Below, piece by piece: positions 16,063 through 25,610 of a stretch of 45,224 nt of DNA. The stretch's first letter is position 1; every line of letters starts with the position of its first letter. Under the pieces are notes generated by a model. It did not search any database. It worked only from the letters and a program-made list of their open reading frames with translations, and was not told where the DNA came from. The position numbers and the translations under genes were made by a program. The DNA lies in assembly GCA_023663085.1 (NCBI GenBank), contig JAMPIB010000026.1, positions 1 through 45,224 of the forward strand, in the 5' to 3' direction. The DNA comes from Ruminococcus sp. (lineage in GTDB: Bacteria > Bacillota > Clostridia > Lachnospirales > Lachnospiraceae).

Positions 16063-17436
16063 ATGGAACAGGCCATACAGACAGATAAAAAGCATAAGCA
16101 CAGCAAAGAAGATATCCGCATCACCTTCAATATGGCATGGCCATCGATCGTGGAGTCTTTCTTTGTTGCCTTTGCCGGTCTGGTGGATTCGCTGATGGTC
16201 AGTTCCCTCGGTTCTTATGCCGTGGCGGCTGTCGGCCTTACGACACAACCGAAATTCATCGGTCTGTCCCTGTTTTTTGCCTTAAATGTTGCCGTCTCGG
16301 CGCTGGTCGCCAGAAGACGCGGTGAAAACAATCCCGAAGAAGCCAACCGCATCCTCAGCACCGCTGTCTTTTTTATTCTCATAGCGGCTGTCGTCTTAAG
16401 TGTGCTTTTTGTTGCTCTGGCAAGTCCTATCATACATTTGTGCGGTTCCACGCCGGAGACCCACGACAGCGCGGTGGCATATTTCCGTATCGTCATGGGC
16501 GGCATGATCTTTAACTGTATCCAGATGGGTATCAATTCCGCGCAGCGCGGCGCAGGTAACACAAAGATCACGATGCGTACCAACGTGACCTCCAATACTG
16601 TCAATATTATTTTTAACTATCTGCTGATCAACGGACACTTTGGTTTTCCGGCTCTGGGAATCCACGGTGCGGCGCTGGCAACTGTCCTGGGAACGGTCGT
16701 TGCCTGTATCATGAGTATCCTTTCTATTTTAAAACCCGATACATTTATCAATCTGCCATACATTATAAAAAGCAGAGTATTCCCTACTATCACAAGTTTC
16801 TTTCATTTAGTCAGAGTCGGCTACAGCGTATTCTTTGAACAGATCCTTATGAGGATCGGCTTCATGCTGACAGCTATCATGGCCGCTAAACAGGGCACGG
16901 ACGCTATGGCTGCCCATCAGGTAGGCATGAACATCATGGGACTTTCCTTCTCCTTCGGGGATGGCTTGCAGGCCGCGGCGGTAGCCCTGATCGGACGCAG
17001 CCTCGGCGCGGGGGACGAAGAACTTGCCAAAGAATATGGCCGCATCTGCCGGATGTTCGGCGGTGTGATTTCCGTATGCCTTGCAGTTATTTATTTCATC
17101 GGTGCCAGACCATTGATGAGCCTTTTCTTCGTAGAAGAACATATCGTGGCGATCGGCGTGAGCATCATGCGCGTTATCATCCTCGTTGTCGTCTTCCAGA
17201 TCAGCCAGGTCGTATATATGGGATGCCTGCGGGGTGCAGGAGATACCTTTTATACTGCTGTGGCTTCTACCATCAGCGTCACCTTTATCCGGACGATTGG
17301 TTCCTACTTGGGCGGCTATGTATTCGGCCTCGGTATCGTAGGGATCTGGATGGGCGTTCTGGCGGATCAGGTTTCCCGCTTTATCTTCGCTTCTACGCGC
17401 TTTAAGAAAGGAAAATGGACGCAGATCAAAATATAA
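16063..17436 (+). CDS. MATE family multidrug/metabolite efflux transporter, 457 aa
   Basis: About twelve membrane segments in two similar halves, beginning IRITFNMAWPSIVESFFVAFAGLVDSLMVSSLG and including QMGINSAQRGAGNTKI and the second-half ALIGRSLGAGD, are typical of MATE (MatE) proteins. These antiport drugs or metabolites against sodium ions or protons across the cytoplasmic membrane. Length is normal for the family. The ATG follows GACAGGAGAG. It lies 47 bp downstream of flagellin with no visible terminator, so read-through is possible. It converges with the HlyD-type gene. Substrate cannot be predicted from sequence alone. Confidence 0.93.
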   Translation: MEQAIQTDKKHKHSKEDIRITFNMAWPSIVESFFVAFAGLVDSLMVSSLGSYAVAAVGLTTQPKFIGLSLFFALNVAVSALVARRRGENNPEEANRILSTAVFFILIAAVVLSVLFVALASPIIHLCGSTPETHDSAVAYFRIVMGGMIFNCIQMGINSAQRGAGNTKITMRTNVTSNTVNIIFNYLLINGHFGFPALGIHGAALATVLGTVVACIMSILSILKPDTFINLPYIIKSRVFPTITSFFHLVRVGYSVFFEQILMRIGFMLTAIMAAKQGTDAMAAHQVGMNIMGLSFSFGDGLQAAAVALIGRSLGAGDEELAKEYGRICRMFGGVISVCLAVIYFIGARPLMSLFFVEEHIVAIGVSIMRVIILVVVFQISQVVYMGCLRGAGDTFYTAVASTISVTFIRTIGSYLGGYVFGLGIVGIWMGVLADQVSRFIFASTRFKKGKWTQIKI

Positions 17437-17462
17437 ATAATCTGCCAATCCACGCCTTAACC

Positions 17463-18767
17463 TTAAAACCGCACGATATCCCCGTTATGTACTTCTATCG
17501 TAGAAGAAACAATGATCTGACTCTCACCATCAAGGGCGCCTTCTACAGCGACCCAGCTTTCGTTTTTATCTATGACTTTCACATTGATCTCTTCTACATA
17601 ATATTCCATACCCAGGATTCCTTCCCGTTCTTTCACCACATAGACATAAGTCCTTGTCTGCTCTTCATGTAAAGCAAGCGGCGAAATACAGCACGAATGC
17701 TTCTCCCCGCTCTCCGTGCGCTTCATGATGCCCGAAAGCCCCGGCATTCCCGTATCCTCCGGCAGATTGATATAGATTTCATAATTGCCGGGCGCAGTCT
17801 CGCTTTCCGCCAGATAGTCCACCGTGACATCTATTTCCCTGCTGCTGCCATCCAGTTTTAACGTCACTTTATCATTTAGCCCTACATAGCTTTTCTGCTC
17901 CTTACTGAGCATCGTTTTAAACTGACAGGGCACGGAATCATTAGCCAGCAAAAGCACAGCCGAGTCCGGTATCCTGCTGCCCGCGCTGACATAGATATCC
18001 GTGATCAGTCCGCCCTGTGCTGCTGTGATCTGACCATCAGAATTTCTGATCTCCTGATAGAGTGCGAGATCCGCCTGCATATCGGCCAGTTCAATTTGAT
18101 ACGTTTCCAGCGAAGAATCTTCATTTTCCGGCAAAAGGATATCTTCCACTTTTCTTTCAGCATCCTTCATCGTATTGTCCCGATTCCATTTGGCATCCGC
18201 TTCTGCATAGGCCGCTGCCTGTAAGGCATCCTTTAATTCCTCATCCGAACCGCCTGCATGACTTTCCACATCTTTTTCAGCCTGATTAACATCCTCCGCC
18301 GCCCTTCCGACCAGCGTATCTTCATACTGTGCCAGTTTATCATAGTCCTCTCTGGCGCGTTCTTCCTCCAATGCTTTCCTCTGTCTTGCCAGTTCCTCAT
18401 TGGCCAGTATCGTATCCACCTGCACCTGTACTTTGGAGATCGCCGTCCGTTTCTCTTCTATGATAGCGTCCAGATCTTCCATATCTATCGTAAAAAGAAC
18501 ATCCCCTTCTTCCACCTTATCGCCCACCTGAATAAACAACTGCTCTATCCGCAGTCCGCTCAGGGCCGTGACCGGATTCTTATCTCCCGCTACTACGATC
18601 CCTTCCGCCTCTACGATATGCTCCACATATTTCCCTTCCGGCTCTTCAACGGTAACTACCGGCAGCCTTGACGCATAGATGCTTTTGGAAATAACCGTAC
18701 ACAGCCACATCATCCCCAGAAAAACAAAAAACCCCGCGATGACCTTCTTTTTTCTCTTCTCTCCCAT
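17463..18767 (-). CDS. HlyD/RND-type periplasmic adaptor (membrane fusion protein), 434 aa
   Basis: One N-terminal membrane segment (about 8-28) is followed by a biotinyl/lipoyl-like half motif (SGLRIEQLFIQVGDKVEEGDVLFTID, about 69-94). A long, partly coiled-coil hairpin rich in Glu, Ala and Lys comes next (about 100-250). The second lipoyl half (AAQGGLITDIYVSAGSRIPD) and C-terminal beta domains end the protein. Such adaptors normally work with an export ATPase or permease, which is not present. Here it is the last gene of an operon for three lipoproteins and two importer-type permeases, starting 48 bp after the second permease gene. It may stabilise a cell-surface complex, or act with an exporter encoded elsewhere. 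Confidence 0.85.
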   Translation of the reverse strand: MGEKRKKKVIAGFFVFLGMMWLCTVISKSIYASRLPVVTVEEPEGKYVEHIVEAEGIVVAGDKNPVTALSGLRIEQLFIQVGDKVEEGDVLFTIDMEDLDAIIEEKRTAISKVQVQVDTILANEELARQRKALEEERAREDYDKLAQYEDTLVGRAAEDVNQAEKDVESHAGGSDEELKDALQAAAYAEADAKWNRDNTMKDAERKVEDILLPENEDSSLETYQIELADMQADLALYQEIRNSDGQITAAQGGLITDIYVSAGSRIPDSAVLLLANDSVPCQFKTMLSKEQKSYVGLNDKVTLKLDGSSREIDVTVDYLAESETAPGNYEIYINLPEDTGMPGLSGIMKRTESGEKHSCCISPLALHEEQTRTYVYVVKEREGILGMEYYVEEINVKVIDKNESWVAVEGALDGESQIIVSSTIEVHNGDIVRF

Positions 18768-18815
18768 TTATTTTCTGCTCCCTTCTATCAGCATTCTTCA
18801 TCCGGCAGAATGGCC

Positions 18816-19688
18816 TTATTCTTTTAGTCCGGAAAAAATAATTCCCTGCTCCAGATAATCCTGTCCCCAGACAAATATAAACACCGCCGGGATCAAAGTG
18901 ATAATTGACGCACCGAACGCATAACCCGCCTGTGCCCAGGTGATCTCCGGCAGATATAGCGAAAGCGGCCACAATGCCTTTTCTTCCAGAAATGCCATTG
19001 GCTGCTCCATCATATTCCAGTATTCCAGAAATCCTAATACCATCGCCGAAAGCAGGCCGCTTTTACCAAGCGGAAGTCCTATCTTTCTAAAGATCATAAA
19101 CTCCCCCGCCCCGTCGATACGCGCCGCCTCGAATAACTGCATGGGGATTGCCCGGAAACCGCCGTATGAGAGAAAGACCGGAAACGTGGAGAAGACCGCC
19201 GGCAGTACTACCGCCTGATAAGTATTCAAAAGTCCCAGTCTGTTTAACACCAGATAGCTTGATAACATTGTCACCTGAAAAGGCAGGAGCATGAGCACCA
19301 CATACAATACAAAGAGCACTCTGCTGCCTTTCACCTTATATACCGCAAAGGCCCATGCCGCAGGAACCCCGATAATAAGCTGTCCCGCCAGAATACATCC
19401 CACCATCTTAATGGAATTCCAGAACAATACGAAAAACTGCGGCGTCAGAAAAAGCAGCTTGCCGTAATTCTCAAACGTCGGATAATCCGGGACTAATTTC
19501 CAGCTGATGAAATCCAGACTGTCTGCAAAAACAGGGGACAGATACTGCCGCAGTTCCCCGTTACCCATAACAGAGCCTGTTATCAGAAGAATGATCGGCA
19601 GACACACGAACACAGCCGGAAGTAACAACAGAACAGTTGTGATATCATTTTTTATACTCTGTATACGTTTTCTCATCTCAATGACCAT
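18816..19688 (-). CDS. Carbohydrate-type ABC permease (MalG/CarB-like), 290 aa
   Basis: Six hydrophobic segments and the EAA loop EAARIDGAGEFMIFRKIGLPL (about 190-210) identify the inner-membrane subunit of a CUT1-type importer. The loop docks the transport ATPase. The start lies 23 bp after the partner permease gene. GAAGGGT lies close to ATG 19688, and an ATG four codons later is an alternative start. There is no ATPase gene in the operon, so a shared MsmK-type ATPase would be needed for import. Confidence 0.92.
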   Translation of the reverse strand: MVIEMRKRIQSIKNDITTVLLLLPAVFVCLPIILLITGSVMGNGELRQYLSPVFADSLDFISWKLVPDYPTFENYGKLLFLTPQFFVLFWNSIKMVGCILAGQLIIGVPAAWAFAVYKVKGSRVLFVLYVVLMLLPFQVTMLSSYLVLNRLGLLNTYQAVVLPAVFSTFPVFLSYGGFRAIPMQLFEAARIDGAGEFMIFRKIGLPLGKSGLLSAMVLGFLEYWNMMEQPMAFLEEKALWPLSLYLPEITWAQAGYAFGASIITLIPAVFIFVWGQDYLEQGIIFSGLKE

Positions 19689-19711
19689 ACCCTTCTTTCA
19701 ACCTGCGATAT

Positions 19712-20665
19712 TTATTCCCTGCTGTCCCACATATGCTGTAAAAGCATGATGACAATAAACAAAAAACCGCCTACGCAGACTGCCGCCGCCGCCATCTTAT
19801 CAAAGTCAAGATTCACGAACCAATTGTTAAACAGATGCTGCAAAAGATAAATATCCTGCTCCGGATAGGCACCCGCGACCAGATAAGCCTCCCTGTAAAT
19901 CTTAAAGGAATTTAAAAACGAAAGTATGACGATGGTATACAGGCTCCCTTTCAGATTCGGCAGGATAATTTTCCAAAAATTCTGCCACTCCGAAGCGCCA
20001 TCGACTCTGGCCGCCTCTAACATTTCATTCGGGATCCCCAGGATTCCCGCCAGCCACAAAACGACCGTATAACCTGTATTTTTCCACACATAACTGAATA
20101 TCAGCACCCAGAAAGCCGCACCGCTCCCCAGATAATCTTTATGTATCTCTCCCCATAGTCCTGTCAGTTCTCCAAGCCGTGTCAGAAACAGATTCAAGAA
20201 ACCCTGCTTATAAAAAAACATCTTCCATACGATGACGATTGTTGCCGTCGGCATGGCCAGCGGGAATAAATACAGTGACTTCACAATTCCGGCGCTCCTT
20301 AGCTTACTTAAGGGCATCGCAATGATAAGACCGATTATGACTAACAGCGGAATACAGACGATAGTAAAACGAAAAGTGTTTTTTACCGCCAGTATAAAAG
20401 CCTGATTACTAAAGATGGTCTTATAATTCTCTATTCCGTTAAACTGTCCCGTTACCGCCGTTGCAAAAGATCTCTTAAAAACATCCAGAAACGGTATCAG
20501 CACAAAGACTGATACTCCCAGCAGACTGGGCGCCATAAACAGGAAAAAGGCGTTTCTCATCTTATTTCTTTTTATCCGAAATCTATGCGCTTTCAATCCA
20601 TAACTCCCTTTCTGTTTCAACCTGCTCTGATCGAATCTGTTCCGCTCTATTCCATTTCGTTTCAT
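19712..20665 (-). CDS. Carbohydrate-type ABC permease (MalF/UgpA/LplB-like), 317 aa
   Basis: The protein has six hydrophobic segments and the EAA loop EAARVDGASEWQNFWKIILPN, the partner of the MalG-like subunit. The outer ATG (20665) has no ribosome site. TTG at 20596 follows AGGGAG at 7 bp and gives a more usual N-terminus, so it may be the true start. The outer ATG lies 11 bp past the stop of the first lipoprotein gene. The two permeases presumably form a heterodimer fed by one or more of the three solute-binding lipoproteins upstream. Confidence 0.92.
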   Translation of the reverse strand: MKRNGIERNRFDQSRLKQKGSYGLKAHRFRIKRNKMRNAFFLFMAPSLLGVSVFVLIPFLDVFKRSFATAVTGQFNGIENYKTIFSNQAFILAVKNTFRFTIVCIPLLVIIGLIIAMPLSKLRSAGIVKSLYLFPLAMPTATIVIVWKMFFYKQGFLNLFLTRLGELTGLWGEIHKDYLGSGAAFWVLIFSYVWKNTGYTVVLWLAGILGIPNEMLEAARVDGASEWQNFWKIILPNLKGSLYTIVILSFLNSFKIYREAYLVAGAYPEQDIYLLQHLFNNWFVNLDFDKMAAAAVCVGGFLFIVIMLLQHMWDSRE

Positions 20666-20676
20666 GCCATTTCAAT

Positions 20677-23088
20677 TTATTCCGCCATATAGATGGAAAC
20701 CTTTTTCTCAATATCGTTTACCGCTTCTTCCAGACTCTTACTTCCCTGCATATAGGAGATCCCTTCTTCATAAACAACATTTTCCAGAACATCGTCTTCA
20801 ATATAAGCCGTATCCACGGTTTCCATATAATTTTTATATACCTCGAACTCGTCTTCGGACGGCCAATAGCAGACCAGACTGATCATTTGTCCGTCTTCTC
20901 CCTCTGTGGCGACTGAGTTATACAGCCTGCTGCCGTCAAGGCTGCCTTCCGGCGTGGTAAACTTTTCATCAAAGGCCGCCTTATTTACAGGCAGACTGTC
21001 GTACAGATAAGACTGATTTTCTTTTCCAAGACATACCTTCAGGAAATCCTCTGCAAGCTGTATCTGCTCTGATGCTGCGTTGATCCCCAGAAGCGTTTTT
21101 GCCCAGAAAACATTCTCACACTGTCCGCCCATGGGTGCCCAGACAGCATTTTCAAAGCCATTTAATTTTTGTATGGAATCTACATCCATACATTCAAAAA
21201 CGCCAAATAATGACTGTGTGTATCCGCCTACATATTTCATCTTGACCATATTCGGCATTCTAAGATAATCCGAATCCTCGAAGGATGCTACACGGTTATA
21301 CGTTTCATACGCCTGGCTGATCTCTTCATATCTATCTATCACTCTGTCCGGAACACCATCTGTCTGTGCTGCATAGATCCGCCCGGTCTGTTCCAGAAAT
21401 TCTCCGATGGCTTCTTTGTCTATTTCTCCTTCTGCATTCATCCATGCCGGTACACAGCTCATGGCAAACAGACGCATAATGCCTTTGGCGGAACTGATAC
21501 CCAACAGATCCTGCTCCGGATAGTCTTCTTTCAACGCCTCAACCATATCCGCAACATCCGTCAGATCATAAACGCCGTTAAGATATTTTTTATCTGCCAT
21601 CATAACAGGCAGCCGTACTGCACACGGCATCGCATAAATCTGCTCATCGGTCGTGAACGCACCGACAATATTTCCGAATAACTCATCTTCACCGCTTAAA
21701 CCGCCGATCATCTGGCTCAGATCCAGAAGCAGTCCTTTTTCAACATAGGAATCTACTGGCATATTATCCAGTATCAGAATATCCGGCCCTTCTCCTGCCA
21801 TAATTTTAGTATTCAGACTCTTGAGCGCATCTTCTCTGGTAACGGAATCACTCCCGCTCATCCCACATGTAAATTCGATATAAACCTGTGGATTCTGCGT
21901 CTGATAGATGTTGATGGCCTGCCGTATCAGTTCGTTATCATAAAGTCCATAGACCATTAATTTCTCATGCGGTACGGTAGGAATATCCGGATCGTACACA
22001 TACCGTACCAGTTGTCCTCCCTGAAACAGTGTCAGAAACTCACTGTTATCGAGCGCGATCATCCCCTGCAGCGCATAAGAGGGATTGCCGAGGCTGCATA
22101 GTTTCCCATCGATCACCTGTTCCATGACACTTCCGCCTATCACATGACGGTACAGTCCTTTTTCTCCCGCCAGATAAATAATATCATCTTCACCGAAGAA
22201 GAAATATAGATCATACGTATCCAGATTGCTCTCGCCTCTGTTTTTATAATTCTCGTTTACAAATTCGTTCAGCACTTCATCTTCTATATATTCTTTCTTA
22301 TCCATATCATACAGCAACAGGCCATCGTAGCCGTAGCCATCGATAGCCATGATATTGTCGTGAAAACGGATCAGATTCGGACACCCTTCCTCTACCATGA
22401 GAAAAAGGTCGCTGCTGCCATCTTCTTTCACTTCATATATATTAGATGTTCCTCTGGTGCTCACAAAGATCCTGCCATCATCTGCTATATATACCTGATT
22501 CAGATATTGGTCATCCTCCGTGATCGCAACCTCCACAGGAATCTCCGTATTATCCGGTTTAATGATGAGCATCTGCGGATTCAGCTCAATGGCCTCCTCC
22601 GCTTCATCCATTTCATCCTTTTCTCCCTGATAAATAAGCACGACCGTATTATCCGCTCCGACCGCCATACTCATAATATAGGTACCCTCGTCTATCATCC
22701 GGGTACGCCACCTTCTGACATCTGCCATCCAGACTTTGCCGTCACCATCCGCTTTTACAAAATCCATGATGCTGTCGGATATCATCAGATTCCCGTTATC
22801 AAGCTGGTACAGGCGGTTTCCGCTCCCCGAAATCTTACCCGACAGATCCATGGTTTCTTCTACATAACGCCCCATCGCATCGGAAAGTTCTCCGTTTTCA
22901 GTATCTTCTCTGCCGCCATCTCCCGGACCGGTGCCGGTATTGAACCCATCGCCGCCTGTATTTCCGCACCCCGTCAGCGAGACTGCCAGCAGCAGCACCG
23001 CCAGTCCCCCGGCCATTCCTTTCGTAAATCTTTTCCAAACCTGTTTCCAGATCCTTACTCCCTCATAATTCCCAGCCAATACTTTCAA
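20677..23088 (-). CDS. Large solute-binding lipoprotein (paralog 1), about 800 aa
   Basis: The lipobox SLTGC places the lipidated cysteine near residue 41, after an unusually long N-terminus. The frame opens with TTG 23088. TTG three codons later, 9 bp after AGAAGG, is the better start. Residues about 70-380 form a beta-rich domain starting DAMGRYVEE with a degenerate Asp-box (ADGDGKVW). Residues about 385-803 look like an extracellular solute-binding domain (IRQAINIYQTQNPQVYIEF, KIMAGEGPDILILDNMPVDSY, IYAMPCAVRLPVM). The C-terminus SLEEAVNDIEKKVSIYMAE is shared with its two paralogs. It is the third gene of the operon. The double-domain build is far longer than the usual binding protein of about 430 residues. 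The ligand is unknown. Confidence 0.85.
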   Translation of the reverse strand: MKVLAGNYEGVRIWKQVWKRFTKGMAGGLAVLLLAVSLTGCGNTGGDGFNTGTGPGDGGREDTENGELSDAMGRYVEETMDLSGKISGSGNRLYQLDNGNLMISDSIMDFVKADGDGKVWMADVRRWRTRMIDEGTYIMSMAVGADNTVVLIYQGEKDEMDEAEEAIELNPQMLIIKPDNTEIPVEVAITEDDQYLNQVYIADDGRIFVSTRGTSNIYEVKEDGSSDLFLMVEEGCPNLIRFHDNIMAIDGYGYDGLLLYDMDKKEYIEDEVLNEFVNENYKNRGESNLDTYDLYFFFGEDDIIYLAGEKGLYRHVIGGSVMEQVIDGKLCSLGNPSYALQGMIALDNSEFLTLFQGGQLVRYVYDPDIPTVPHEKLMVYGLYDNELIRQAINIYQTQNPQVYIEFTCGMSGSDSVTREDALKSLNTKIMAGEGPDILILDNMPVDSYVEKGLLLDLSQMIGGLSGEDELFGNIVGAFTTDEQIYAMPCAVRLPVMMADKKYLNGVYDLTDVADMVEALKEDYPEQDLLGISSAKGIMRLFAMSCVPAWMNAEGEIDKEAIGEFLEQTGRIYAAQTDGVPDRVIDRYEEISQAYETYNRVASFEDSDYLRMPNMVKMKYVGGYTQSLFGVFECMDVDSIQKLNGFENAVWAPMGGQCENVFWAKTLLGINAASEQIQLAEDFLKVCLGKENQSYLYDSLPVNKAAFDEKFTTPEGSLDGSRLYNSVATEGEDGQMISLVCYWPSEDEFEVYKNYMETVDTAYIEDDVLENVVYEEGISYMQGSKSLEEAVNDIEKKVSIYMAE

Positions 23089-23159
23089 CCTTCTTTCTTT
23101 TTCTCTGCATCACTTATATCCACATTTACCGTATTCTATCCGCCCGGTAAAAACGCCTT

Positions 23160-25595
23160 CTATTCGGCCAGATAAAGCGAAATCTTCCGCTCAATCGCCG
23201 TCATGGCCTCATCCAGACTTTTCCTTCCCTGAAGATATCCGATACCCTCGTCATATACGGCATATTCCAGCACCGTATCTTCGATATAAGGAGTGTCCGC
23301 CGCCTCTATGCACGCTCTGATTTCTGCAATCTGCGCTTCATCCGGCCAGTAAGCAACAAAATCCCTTTGTTTCCCGTCTTCGTCGCTCCCGCCCATCCAC
23401 AGATAAGCGCCTGATTCTTCTATATAATCCGGCTTCGTTGTAAAATCTTCCTCAAACGCCGCCTTATTTACTGCAAAGCCATTATAAGGATTTCCCTGAT
23501 ACATCATGAGCTGATTTTCTTTGCCCAGACATATTCTGATAAAATCCTCCGCCTGTTTACTATACCTCGACGTCGCATTGATGCCAAGCAGCGTATAGGC
23601 ACAGAACACATGGCTGCTCTGTCCTTCTATGGGTCTCCATACAGACTCTTCATAACCTGCCACTTTATTGACAGAACAGAGCTCATTATAGGCATTACGG
23701 CCGTTTATTGCCTCGCGTACAACATGGCGTTCGCCCCAGACATAATTCTCCGCGCTGGCAGCAGTCCGCAGATAGCCGGAATCGTCTCTGCTTTCCCCGA
23801 AATATTGCAGCCAGTTTTCGTTCCCTGTCCTGTACTGATTCAGGATTTTTTCCGGCAGTCCCTCCATTTGCGCGTCATAAATTCTTTTCGTCTGCTCTAA
23901 AAATTCCCTGACCGCTTCTGTATTCAGTTCTCCGTCTTCCGTCAGCCAGGCCGGCGTACAGGCCATGGCAAAGAAGCGCATGATTGCTTTCTCCGTACTA
24001 AGTCCCAATATATCCTCTCCGGGATTCTCCTGCCGCATTATTTCTACGGTATCGGCGATGCCTTCTAAGTCGTCCATCTGTGAAATATACTGCTCATCGC
24101 CTCCGATAACCGGAATCTGTATCTCACAGGGCATTGCATAAACGCTCTCCCCCGTTTTCATGGCCTCCACGATATTTCCAAATAACGCCTCTTCGCCGGA
24201 AAGTTCTGATAAAATTGTCGCCATATCAAGCAACAGACCTTTTTCAATATAAGAATCAATCGGCATATCATCTAAGACAAGCACATCCGGCCCTTCACCC
24301 GCCATAATTTTCGTATTCAATGTTTTCAGTGCATCCTCTCTTGTGAGCGAACTTCCATCACTCAGACCGACTTCATATTCCACAAAAGTCTCCGGATTCG
24401 CCGTCTGATATAAGGAAACCGCCTGCTGTATCGTAGAGTTCTCTTTCAGACTGTAAATATACAACCGCTCATTCGGCACCGTCGGCATATCCGGATCGTA
24501 TACGAAATGCACGAGTCTGCCTCCGCTAAACAACGCCAGAAATTCATTATCCGGCAGCATGAGCACGCTTTGTATATAATAAGCCGGATTATTAAAAGTA
24601 CAAAGCCTTCCGTCAATGACCTGCTCTATCGCGCTGCCGCCTACCACATGCCTGTGCAGTCCCTTACTTCCTGCCAGATAGATAACATTTTCCTCTCCTG
24701 CGAAAAAATACAATTCATACCCATCATCTGTATTAAAACTGTTCCCGCCGTTATAATCTTCTTTTACAAATGTTTCCAGTACTTCGTCTTCTACATATTC
24801 TTTCCGCTCCATATCATAGATGCGCGGCGACTGATAGCTGTTCCCATCCATAATAAGCAGATTACCCTGAAACTTGATCAGTTCCGGCCGGCCCTCCGGC
24901 AGCGTCAGGAACACTTCATAACTGCCTTCCCCTGTCGCCTCATACAGATCATCGCTGCCCGATACGCTGAAAAATACCCTGCCCTCATCGGATACCGCCG
25001 CATATCCGGGAAACATCTGATCTCCCATATCCTGCCTCTTAACTGAAAATTCACTTCCATCAGCCTTTATGACCATAAGCGACTGCCCGTAATTCTCCCC
25101 TTCGTAGTCTATGTACAAAACCGCAGTCGTATTATCCGCCCCTATGGCAATATCCACAATATAGGTGTCGTTTTCCTTTAATCCGGTAAACCATTGCGGT
25201 TTCTCTTCTTCCCACGTTACCCCGTTATCTTTGGAAACCAAAAATCCCGCATCCGGATCAGTTATCATGAGCGTTCCATCCGCCAGCCGAAACAACCTGC
25301 TGCGCCAGCCGGAAAGCTTTTCTGACAGGTCTGTCACTTCTTCCACATACCGTCCCATAGCCGCAGCTTCATCCGATGCGTCCTGCGTATCTTCCGTGTT
25401 ATTTCCGGCAGGCTCCGCGCCCGCATCCTGCGTACTTGCAGCCGCCGTATGACCAGCATTACCCGTCTGCTCTGTGTTTCCCTTTATATCCTGCCCTGTG
25501 CCCGTGTTCCCACAGCCGCCAAGAAACGTTATCAGCAGCACGAGCGACAATAATACTGATGCTGTCTTCTTTTTTCTGCACCATTTTCCAGTCAT
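23160..25595 (-). CDS. Large solute-binding lipoprotein (paralog 2), 811 aa
   Basis: The signal peptide ends in lipobox FLGGC (Cys28), followed by a Thr/Ala/Gly/Asp-rich linker (about 30-75). The N-terminal half starts AAAMGRYVEEVTDL and has an intact Asp-box SKDNGVTW (121-128). The C-terminal half has the solute-binding features QQAVSLYQTANPETFVEYEVG, KIMAGEGPDVLVLDDMPIDSY and VYAMPCEIQIPV. It is clearly homologous to paralogs 1 and 3 over its whole length, so the three arose by tandem duplication. The ATG follows AAGGAG. It starts 15 bp after paralog 3 and is followed by a 71-bp gap with no visible signal. Confidence 0.87.
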   Translation of the reverse strand: MTGKWCRKKKTASVLLSLVLLITFLGGCGNTGTGQDIKGNTEQTGNAGHTAAASTQDAGAEPAGNNTEDTQDASDEAAAMGRYVEEVTDLSEKLSGWRSRLFRLADGTLMITDPDAGFLVSKDNGVTWEEEKPQWFTGLKENDTYIVDIAIGADNTTAVLYIDYEGENYGQSLMVIKADGSEFSVKRQDMGDQMFPGYAAVSDEGRVFFSVSGSDDLYEATGEGSYEVFLTLPEGRPELIKFQGNLLIMDGNSYQSPRIYDMERKEYVEDEVLETFVKEDYNGGNSFNTDDGYELYFFAGEENVIYLAGSKGLHRHVVGGSAIEQVIDGRLCTFNNPAYYIQSVLMLPDNEFLALFSGGRLVHFVYDPDMPTVPNERLYIYSLKENSTIQQAVSLYQTANPETFVEYEVGLSDGSSLTREDALKTLNTKIMAGEGPDVLVLDDMPIDSYIEKGLLLDMATILSELSGEEALFGNIVEAMKTGESVYAMPCEIQIPVIGGDEQYISQMDDLEGIADTVEIMRQENPGEDILGLSTEKAIMRFFAMACTPAWLTEDGELNTEAVREFLEQTKRIYDAQMEGLPEKILNQYRTGNENWLQYFGESRDDSGYLRTAASAENYVWGERHVVREAINGRNAYNELCSVNKVAGYEESVWRPIEGQSSHVFCAYTLLGINATSRYSKQAEDFIRICLGKENQLMMYQGNPYNGFAVNKAAFEEDFTTKPDYIEESGAYLWMGGSDEDGKQRDFVAYWPDEAQIAEIRACIEAADTPYIEDTVLEYAVYDEGIGYLQGRKSLDEAMTAIERKISLYLAE

Positions 25596-25610
25596 TTTTA
25601 TACTCTCCTT

